20,239 nt of DNA from a virus: positions 1-20,239 of IMG/VR virus record IMGVR_UViG_3300029319_000676; one strand, given 5' to 3'. Under the pieces are notes generated by a model. The model was not told where the DNA came from and ran no database searches. It saw only the letters and a program-made list of their open reading frames with translations. Every line of letters begins with the position of its first letter. Within the stretch, counting starts at the first letter, position 1. The position numbers and the translations under genes are program-made. Positions 1 to 4,591 of this stretch are shown here, piece after piece.

Positions 1-9
1 ATCACTCAT
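1..9 (-). CDS. Start of a further gene, cut by the window edge
   Basis: Only three codons are visible (Met-Ser-Asp), so no product can be named. The start is supported by a GGGAG ribosome-binding site six bases upstream and by a promoter and hairpin leader at 37-102. An in-frame ATG also lies at 54 inside the hairpin and would add 15 residues, but its GGAGG is only one base away and the ATG is partly in the stem, so I prefer the start at 9. Confidence 0.5.
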
Positions 10-32
10 TCTAAACTCCCTATTGTGTGATA

Positions 33-68
33 ATTTGAGGCATCTGTATCCCATGCCTCCCTGCGGAT
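33..68 (-). repeat. 36-bp direct repeat, left copy, forms a hairpin
   Basis: Identical base for base to 1118-1153. On the minus strand it holds a 7-bp stem (arms GAGGCAT and ATGCCTC) around the loop GGGATACAG at 37-59, preceded by TCCGCAG. It lies just downstream of a sigma70-like promoter, so the transcript should begin at about the first base of the repeat. It probably works as a 5' leader structure or mRNA stabiliser. There is no T-run behind it, so a terminator is less likely. Confidence 0.85.
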
Positions 69-72
69 CTTT

Positions 73-102
73 ACTATATCACTTCACCAGTGGGCTTGTC
101 AA
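73..102 (-). promoter_or_regulatory. Sigma70-like promoter before the left-edge gene
   Basis: On the minus strand a perfect -35 TTGACA (102-97) is followed by an 18-base spacer and a -10 TATAGT (78-73). The predicted start falls at about 66-68, the first bases of the 36-bp hairpin repeat. The promoter lies entirely between the endonuclease stop and the hairpin, so it could drive the edge gene independently of the endonuclease. Confidence 0.65.
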
Positions 103-111
103 GTGCGTCTC

Positions 112-1104
112 CTAATCTTTCTGGTGCTGCTGCCGTAGCGTCATATCCCCTGGTAACTTATACCTCATCTCGGCTGGCAAGTCAAGCTCATCCGCATACT
201 GTTGCCACACCTTTATAATGCGTCGTGACTCTGCTGCCGTGAATCTTATTGTTTTATTAATTTTCCCCTCCTCGGGAAGATGTTTACATTCGTAGGGATG
301 TTTATCGATTCGTACATAAGCATTAAGTCCCAAATTGTTGTTTAATGTTTTTACCACTTGCTCCAGATGCGTAAGTTTGTAACCCTTTACAGCAATAAAC
401 AGTGGGCCATAATAGTAAGAGCCATCTTTGCGCGGCCTCTTAAGAATACATCCGTCATCGAGGTACCAGATCAACAAGCCCAGCATGTCCAAATTGCTCG
501 CTACCCTTTGCGGGATCTGTGACATGTGGCGCTTACCATCAGCAGACGGCGGGCCATACATACTCTCCCTAAGCTTGGAAAGGAGAGGGTGCTGTACACT
601 CTGCGCTTCGAGGCCGTGGCCGGCCCTCTTATTGGAGGGATTGCTCTTAAAAATAAAATCTAAGTGGTTAACCTTCCATTGCAGATATTCCATTTGGCGA
701 GCGCCATGGCAGATATATAAATGGGCGTCTTTAGAGACGTTTTGCACGACGCGTCCATTTTTGCCGCGGCGTTGATAATTGGGTTTCCGGTGTCGAATCG
801 AAGCATCCCCCAATATTGTTCCCAACAAAATTTGACGCGTCTGGTTATCTAGCTTTTCTAACGTCAAAGAATAGTCTGCCTTGCGGAGATTATCCAGATT
901 AACTTTACTACGCGCTTCGCGACCTCTTCGGCTGTTTAACTCATCCGTGAGAACGATCCCCATGCGCTTGCGGCGTTCAGCTATAGCACAGGCACTTCGG
1001 CCAGGAAGCACCTTCGTCAACTCATGGGAAGTGAAATGAGGGCCTTTCTCCCTCAAAATATCTTCTTCTTGTGGGGTCCATCTTTTTAGTGTGCGTGATT
1101 TCAT
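112..1104 (-). CDS. LAGLIDADG homing endonuclease, free-standing
   Basis: A 330-aa protein that should make a site-specific double-strand break and copy its own gene into gene-less relatives. Two LAGLIDADG helices are visible: LLGTILGDAS (residues 93-102) and LGLLIWYLDDG (208-218), each with the acidic residue expected at the active site, so it is a two-motif monomeric type. Residues 8-50 look like a small SANT/Myb-like or HTH DNA-binding segment. I chose the ATG at 1104. The frame stays open to an ATG at 1212, but that start would overlap the 62-aa gene and run through the repeat; an ATG at 1128 lies in the hairpin arm. The ribosome-binding site is weak (AAAGAAA), suggesting low expression. 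No intron or intein is evident around it, so it looks like an intergenic homing gene, as is common in T4-type phages. Confidence 0.85.
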   Translation of the reverse strand: MKSRTLKRWTPQEEDILREKGPHFTSHELTKVLPGRSACAIAERRKRMGIVLTDELNSRRGREARSKVNLDNLRKADYSLTLEKLDNQTRQILLGTILGDASIRHRKPNYQRRGKNGRVVQNVSKDAHLYICHGARQMEYLQWKVNHLDFIFKSNPSNKRAGHGLEAQSVQHPLLSKLRESMYGPPSADGKRHMSQIPQRVASNLDMLGLLIWYLDDGCILKRPRKDGSYYYGPLFIAVKGYKLTHLEQVVKTLNNNLGLNAYVRIDKHPYECKHLPEEGKINKTIRFTAAESRRIIKVWQQYADELDLPAEMRYKLPGDMTLRQQHQKD

Positions 1105-1117
1105 AATTATTTCTTTT

Positions 1118-1153
1118 ATTTGAGGCATCTGTATCCCATGCCTCCCTGCGGAT
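1118..1153 (-). repeat. 36-bp direct repeat, right copy, forms a hairpin
   Basis: Perfect copy of 33-68, with the stem at 1122-1144. It lies between the stop of the 62-aa gene and the endonuclease start. No promoter is visible directly upstream, unlike the left copy. A second small inverted repeat, GGTAG-CTCT-CTACC (1154-1167), overlaps the stop codon of the 62-aa gene just before it. Confidence 0.85.
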
Positions 1154-1162
1154 GGTAGAGAG

Positions 1163-1351
1163 CTACCTTGCGTTCTTGGTCTCTTGAACCTCAACGCGAA
1201 GCTCCTGAGCAAGCGTCTTTACTTCCTGCATAGCCTTGCGTACACGAGTTCCGGCAGCATTATTGCCAGCCGTAAAGAACTTATCGTGATCTTCGCGAGT
1301 CTCTTCAAGAAGCGCAATCAGCGTCTCAAGACGGTTCGTGGTAGTAGTCAT
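1163..1351 (-). CDS. Small Hc1 histone H1-like protein
   Basis: A 62-aa, probably all-helical protein. Its core, GNNAAGTRVRKAMQEVKTLA (residues 29-48) followed by QELRVEVQETKN, matches the pattern of the Hc1 histone H1-like family as I remember it (GN-AA-R-R-K, then a helical K/R-rich stretch), also found as short proteins in bacteria and phages. Family members bind or compact DNA, or are of unknown role. Unlike Chlamydia Hc1 it lacks a long lysine-rich tail, so strong DNA condensation is doubtful. It starts at an ATG with AGAAAGGAAG upstream and lies directly downstream of the ssDNA-binding gene, separated by hairpin copy 3. The placement suggests a role in handling phage DNA. The assignment rests on motif memory only. 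Confidence 0.6.
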   Translation of the reverse strand: MTTTTNRLETLIALLEETREDHDKFFTAGNNAAGTRVRKAMQEVKTLAQELRVEVQETKNAR

Positions 1352-1371
1352 GACTCTTCCTTTCTAAAAGT

Positions 1372-1395
1372 GAGGCCCCTGTAACCCCGGGCCTC
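1372..1395 (-). ncRNA. Third copy of the conserved hairpin, covarying stem
   Basis: Lies between the ssDNA-binding gene and the 62-aa gene. Stem arms are GAGGCCC and GGGCCTC, with the loop GGGGTTACAG. Compared with the 36-bp repeats, two base pairs at the loop end of the stem change on both sides (A-T and T-A both become C-G), while the loop pattern GG-TACAG and the flank CCGCAGGGAGGC are kept. An alternative stem, CCTCC-GCAG-GGAGG (1392-1405), would compete with it. It may act as a processing site, stabiliser or attenuator between genes. I call it a cis-acting RNA element rather than a free RNA. Confidence 0.55.
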
Positions 1396-1412
1396 CCTGC
1401 GGAGGGGATATT

Positions 1413-2183
1413 TTAGAGAGCACCAAGCTCCTTGAAGGCAGCGTCGACGGCGTTGACCTCGCCATCACCCTTGTTGCCATACTTCGTGGTCTCACTGCTA
1501 ACCGACTCTGGGTCCTCGACCTGCGAGTTAATGAAGTTATCAAGCATTGCTCGAACTTCCTCGGTCGACTTGCGATCGAATAGACCAGCGAACTCTGGAA
1601 TGCTATCAAGCAACTCAGCGCACTTGTCTGGAGTGAGATCCTCACACAGCTTAGAAGAACGTCGTCGGGGGACGAGCTTCGTCTGTGGGAAGGATGCCCC
1701 TGCGGGCTTACCGTAAGTGAGGGTTAGGTCAGTGCCAGCCTCAGTATCGGTAATATCGCCATACTCGGGATTGAGCACGAGCGAAAGAAGATTCTCATAT
1801 GCGGTCTTTCCATAACCCCAGATGCGAACTCCCTGATCTTCCTGGCCTCGGACCATAACAGGGCTGAAGAAACGCTGACGAACGAAAAGAGACTTAGCAG
1901 TCTTCTTGCTATGATCATCGTTGTTGTCCACACCCTCACGCCAAAGCTGAGAAGCGAAATCACAAACCGGGCACTCTTCACCAAAGTTACGCTTTGGACA
2001 AAGGAAGCCGCCCTTTTCAACATTATAATGGAACCACATCTCCTTGAAGGGGTCACCATCCGGAGTCGGGACAATACGAATGTCCTGCTCACCATCTTCG
2101 GGACGCCAGAAAACACTGTCCCTATTACCCTCACCTCGCAAGGCTGCGAGCTTCTCTCGCATTTTATCCAAATTAATACCCAT
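1413..2183 (-). CDS. gp32-like single-stranded DNA-binding protein
   Basis: A 256-aa protein that should coat single-stranded DNA during replication and recombination. The N-terminus (residues 1-50) holds the basic start and VFWRPEDGEQDIRIVPTPDG, a usual beginning of the OB-fold core in T4-type gp32 proteins. A zinc site is visible: H52, C62, C71 and C74, spaced much like His-Cys-Cys-Cys of T4 gp32. The C-terminal part (about 200-256) is low-complexity and mildly acidic, as expected for the protein-interaction tail, though less acidic than T4's. At 256 aa it is shorter than T4 gp32 (301 aa). Translation starts at an ATG with AAGGAG seven bases upstream. Two promoter-like sites lie upstream inside the FtsZ-like gene (2315-2343, 2420-2449). 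Confidence 0.85.
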   Translation of the reverse strand: MGINLDKMREKLAALRGEGNRDSVFWRPEDGEQDIRIVPTPDGDPFKEMWFHYNVEKGGFLCPKRNFGEECPVCDFASQLWREGVDNNDDHSKKTAKSLFVRQRFFSPVMVRGQEDQGVRIWGYGKTAYENLLSLVLNPEYGDITDTEAGTDLTLTYGKPAGASFPQTKLVPRRRSSKLCEDLTPDKCAELLDSIPEFAGLFDRKSTEEVRAMLDNFINSQVEDPESVSSETTKYGNKGDGEVNAVDAAFKELGAL

Positions 2184-2209
2184 TTTATTCTCCTTTTTGG
2201 GTTAAAGTA

Positions 2210-2231
2210 CGATCAGCTAATCTCCTGATCG
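2210..2231 (-). terminator. Inverted repeat across the stop of the FtsZ-like gene
   Basis: Seven-bp arms CGATCAG and CTGATCG with an 8-base loop overlap the stop codon. There is no clear T-run after it, so it is at best a weak terminator or an mRNA structure separating this gene from the ssDNA-binding gene. Confidence 0.3.
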
Positions 2232-3079
2232 CCTAGCAATTCATCCATGTATTGTACCACAGAAGAGTATCGAATGCAATAGCAATATTTTTGTTCGTAA
2301 CTCGTCCTAAACACACCATACGATACATTCGCTCCTGTGTCAAGGCGAGACTTAACAAAATTGTTAATTTTTCTGAAGAGCGTGCCGTCGTTCTTCAGGT
2401 CATCCTCGCCAATACCATAATAATATACCACATCCTTCGTGTGTGTCAAGGGGTAAAACCATTTTTCTTGATACTCGGTGTAGTCGTCCCCCTCTATGGT
2501 CACGGCACCAATCGTGCAAATGCGCGTAATCTCTGAGGGAGTAATGAAATTACCGATCACAGGCTCTGAATGCTTAAAAACATTTGTCATGTGAACGATA
2601 TTCACAATCGCTTGGTTTAGCGTATCATAGTATCCAATGATCGACATGTCGCCAATGCTTCTTTCAATGTATGCATTGTTGACAATAATAAATTGTTCGA
2701 GCAAGCCAGACCGTGCATACTCCTGAAGTACGGAGCTTACGATTCGTTCTTGCTTCTTTTGTGTCTCTGACATGATCGTCAGATCACCCTCGATATAGAG
2801 GATTGAAATTCTATTGTTCTTGAGTTGCTCTAGAAGTCTCAGGGCGCCACCGGAGATCTTACCGGCTCCAGCAACAACAACTAGGACGTCCTCATCCTTA
2901 AACTTAAGCTTCTTCTTAAGATTTGGGAACTCTGCATCATAGTCTTCGTGACTATTCTTGGCCTTGATAGTAATGTCTGCTTCCTTAGTGGTGTCAATAC
3001 CATAAGTCTCATATTGCGGAAACTTAGAGAAAGCTTTCGCGATACTGCAGCCTGCCCTACCTAGGCCAACCACAATCAC
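2213..3079 (-). CDS. Divergent FtsZ/tubulin-like GTPase-fold protein
   Basis: A 288-aa protein with the layout of the FtsZ/tubulin superfamily. It opens with MIVVGLGRAGCSIAKAF, matching the first strand and GxGxxG loop of FtsZ. A VVVAGAGKISGGALR segment (67-81) sits where FtsZ has AGMGGGTGTGAAP. NNAYIERSIGDMSIIGYYDT (134-153) matches the FtsZ 'PN-L...S--DAF' guanine-loop region, followed by a long helix. NFITPSEITRI (177-187) is at the T7 loop, with N177 and E183 kept but one catalytic Asp lost. Residues 217-271 (YYGIGEDDLKND... NVSYGVF) match the C-terminal domain, including the 'AN-I-FG' strand. The start is GTG, with a GTGA overlap with the upstream gene. It may form filaments or be a non-polymerising relative; the altered P-loop makes GTPase activity uncertain. 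A plain Rossmann dehydrogenase is the main alternative for the N-terminus but does not explain the rest. Confidence 0.7.
   Translation of the reverse strand: MIVVGLGRAGCSIAKAFSKFPQYETYGIDTTKEADITIKAKNSHEDYDAEFPNLKKKLKFKDEDVLVVVAGAGKISGGALRLLEQLKNNRISILYIEGDLTIMSETQKKQERIVSSVLQEYARSGLLEQFIIVNNAYIERSIGDMSIIGYYDTLNQAIVNIVHMTNVFKHSEPVIGNFITPSEITRICTIGAVTIEGDDYTEYQEKWFYPLTHTKDVVYYYGIGEDDLKNDGTLFRKINNFVKSRLDTGANVSYGVFRTSYEQKYCYCIRYSSVVQYMDELLGDQEIS
2315..2343 (-). promoter_or_regulatory. Sigma70-like promoter candidate before the SSB gene
   Basis: TTGACA (2343-2338), a 17-base spacer and TATGGT (2320-2315), inside the end of the FtsZ-like gene. It would give a leader of about 125 bases before the ssDNA-binding gene. 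Confidence 0.4.
2420..2449 (-). promoter_or_regulatory. Sigma70-like promoter candidate, second upstream of SSB
   Basis: TTGACA (2449-2444) with TATTAT 18 bases downstream (2425-2420), or TATATT at a 16-base spacing. Both -10 options match the consensus at five of six positions. It lies inside the FtsZ-like coding region, so codon content could explain it by chance. Confidence 0.45.
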
Positions 3080-3399
3080 TTCTCAAACACCCAACTAAGC
3101 ACGAGGCCTTCGTTAAAGCCACCGCGAGTGACACGCTTGGCTGTGCTGGTCGCCATAATCTGGGAGTCCCTAATCTCATAGAGATCGCAAATGAAGTGAA
3201 AGATCTCCATAACATCCCCAGCCTCTTCGTGGGTCGGATTAGCTAGAAACTCCTCAACCTCTTCGAGCAACTTCCTTTTAGCGTAGTTCTCCAGAGTTGC
3301 ACCTTCTACGCGAGAGTAGATGCACTTCTTCCCATCTTCTTCAATGATCTGAGGAATCTTGTCTCTCACCAGTTTGTTGTAAAACGTTTTCTTTTTCAC
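3076..3399 (-). CDS. MazG/PRA-PH-like nucleotide pyrophosphohydrolase
   Basis: A 107-aa all-helical protein of the MazG / phosphoribosyl-ATP pyrophosphohydrolase-like superfamily, which cleaves nucleoside triphosphates to the monophosphate and pyrophosphate. The opening FYNKLVRDKIPQIIEEDGKK (residues 6-25) is typical of the phage and bacterial family. Metal-binding acids are seen as EEVEE (46-50) and EEAGD (58-62), the usual E-x2-E and E-x3-D arrangement. RGGF (92-95) is a common substrate-side motif. It begins with GTG, overlapping the polymerase stop by four bases (GTGA), and ends in the same type of overlap with the FtsZ-like gene, so all three are translationally coupled. The natural substrate cannot be read from the sequence; it may clean the nucleotide pool or lower alarmone levels. 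A promoter lies about 50 bases upstream. Confidence 0.8.
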   Translation of the reverse strand: MKKKTFYNKLVRDKIPQIIEEDGKKCIYSRVEGATLENYAKRKLLEEVEEFLANPTHEEAGDVMEIFHFICDLYEIRDSQIMATSTAKRVTRGGFNEGLVLSWVFEK

Positions 3400-4583
3400 A
3401 GGTTCAGCTCCTTCATTTCGCCCAGGCTCTTGCCGGCGGAAACATTAACCTTGAACTTACTATAACGTGTTTGACTGAAGGTGTCAAGCACACTGAGTAG
3501 ATCATAGCGATCTTCGTCGGCAAGATCAATATACACGGCATCGTGAATGAGAAATGCGATGGTACTTTTCCTCTCCTTCAAAAACTCATAGACCTTGTAA
3601 GCCTGCTCGTGCACCATGTCAATCGTGGTGCTTTGAATGATGTAGTTGAGCGCATGATGCTCGTCCACATTCTCCATTATTCTACCATAATCCGTCTTAA
3701 TTTTGAAGCCATCCCAGTACTTATTTCGCACAAAATCCTTGTTGTACAACCTCTCTAAGTCCTTGTTTTCCTTACTAGAATAGAGCCACGAGAAGGTCTT
3801 AACCTTGGCCTCTTCACGAGTCATGGAACTGTTGAAAATGTTCTTGACATTCCAATCGTGGATGTCGTTCTTGGGCTGTTCTTGTCCTGCCAGAGCCAAC
3901 AGCGTGCGAAGCTCTGCAGCGTTGAAGTCTAGCTCCACAAGCCAATCGTTGTTTGGCCTCACGCATCGACGGAACTCCTTGCTCATCGTTAGAATCGGAA
4001 AGGAGTTGGGATTAGCAGCGAGTCGACCAGTCACAGTTCCCCACGGATTGTAATCGCACACATGGTGTACTCTCTGCAAGGTGCGCTGGAAGTTTTGTCC
4101 CTTTACAGACCCGAGGAGATGCTTGATCGGATCAATATCAATGTTCAAGGGCTGCGATGCAATCTTATTTGTCATCAGAACCAGATTATACATCTGATCG
4201 TAGTTCTCAGGCCTCTCATAGTTGTCCAGAACGTGTGAAGTGATGCTATTACGCATGTTCATGTACCGATACAGGAAATATTCCGGGAGCACATCGTAAA
4301 AACAGTTATCATTCAAAGAAAGCTTTGCCGTTGAGAAGGCCTTGAGAGACGATCTGAGCGTCTTTTTCGTCTCTTCCCAGTCCTCCTTCATATCTTCCGG
4401 GCAAACGTCTGTGAGAGTCGCTCCTTGGCTGTAAATGCGCGCTAGTTCGTAGCGGCCATCACCTAAATGGCTGGAATACTCCCAAGTGCCACCCTCCGGG
4501 GGCAGATCAGGCGTTGAAATGATTTGATTGTCCGCGAAATAACCAACACAATCAGACTTAGAGTCTAGAATCTGAAACCGCAA
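3396..4583 (-). CDS. Short family A DNA polymerase, no exonuclease domain
   Basis: A 395-aa protein with the polymerase palm and fingers of family A (Pol I-like). Motifs in order: TGRLAANPNSFPIL (185-198); motif A LDFNAAELR (218-226), with the catalytic Asp219; motif B R256-x3-K260-x3-F264-x3-Y268 on the O helix; QSTTIDM (317-323); motif C LIHDAVYIDL (345-354), with Asp348. Motif C normally reads HDE; here the Glu is Ala, which may lower activity or alter metal handling. There is no 3'-5' exonuclease signature in the first 140 residues, and it is far shorter than T7 gp5 (704 aa), so proofreading must come from another protein or be absent. The start is TTG with AGGAG at the preceding stop codon. 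It heads the pol-MazG-FtsZ-like coupled cluster. Confidence 0.85.
   Translation of the reverse strand: MRFQILDSKSDCVGYFADNQIISTPDLPPEGGTWEYSSHLGDGRYELARIYSQGATLTDVCPEDMKEDWEETKKTLRSSLKAFSTAKLSLNDNCFYDVLPEYFLYRYMNMRNSITSHVLDNYERPENYDQMYNLVLMTNKIASQPLNIDIDPIKHLLGSVKGQNFQRTLQRVHHVCDYNPWGTVTGRLAANPNSFPILTMSKEFRRCVRPNNDWLVELDFNAAELRTLLALAGQEQPKNDIHDWNVKNIFNSSMTREEAKVKTFSWLYSSKENKDLERLYNKDFVRNKYWDGFKIKTDYGRIMENVDEHHALNYIIQSTTIDMVHEQAYKVYEFLKERKSTIAFLIHDAVYIDLADEDRYDLLSVLDTFSQTRYSKFKVNVSAGKSLGEMKELNL
3459..3487 (-). promoter_or_regulatory. Sigma70-like promoter before MazG/FtsZ-like pair
   Basis: Perfect TTGACA (3487-3482), an optimal 17-base spacer and TATAGT (3464-3459), inside the end of the polymerase gene. 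The -10 is the same as that of the promoter at 73-102. It predicts a start about 50 bases before the MazG-like gene, giving that gene and the FtsZ-like gene extra transcripts relative to polymerase. Confidence 0.6.
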
Positions 4584-4591
4584 GAGAACTC

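Larger units (their letters stand above)
33..1117 (-). mobile_element. Homing endonuclease cassette (one repeat plus gene)
   Basis: The endonuclease gene lies between two perfect 36-bp direct repeats (33-68 and 1118-1153). The repeat unit is therefore 1085 bp: one repeat copy, a promoter, and the endonuclease gene. Removing one unit would leave the 62-aa gene, a single hairpin and the gene at the left edge. This suggests that the cassette arrived with, or duplicated, the hairpin. The boundaries are inferred from the repeats alone, and no insertion-free relative is available here. Confidence 0.5.

Noticed and set aside
52-54. Start codon or leader peptide inside the hairpin repeats (GGGAGGC then ATG)
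   Set aside because: The ATG is missing in hairpin copy 3, the ribosome-binding site is only one base away, and in the right copy the frame stops after seven codons.
2677-2683. TTGACA sites on the plus strand (here, and near 5198, 8703 and 18937)
   Set aside because: No plus-strand genes follow them, and they lack a convincing -10; they are expected by chance.
3000-3079. NAD-binding Rossmann protein as identity of the 288-aa gene
   Set aside because: The GxGxxG start fits, but the later guanine-loop, T7-loop and C-terminal patterns match FtsZ/tubulin in order, and no dehydrogenase motif follows.
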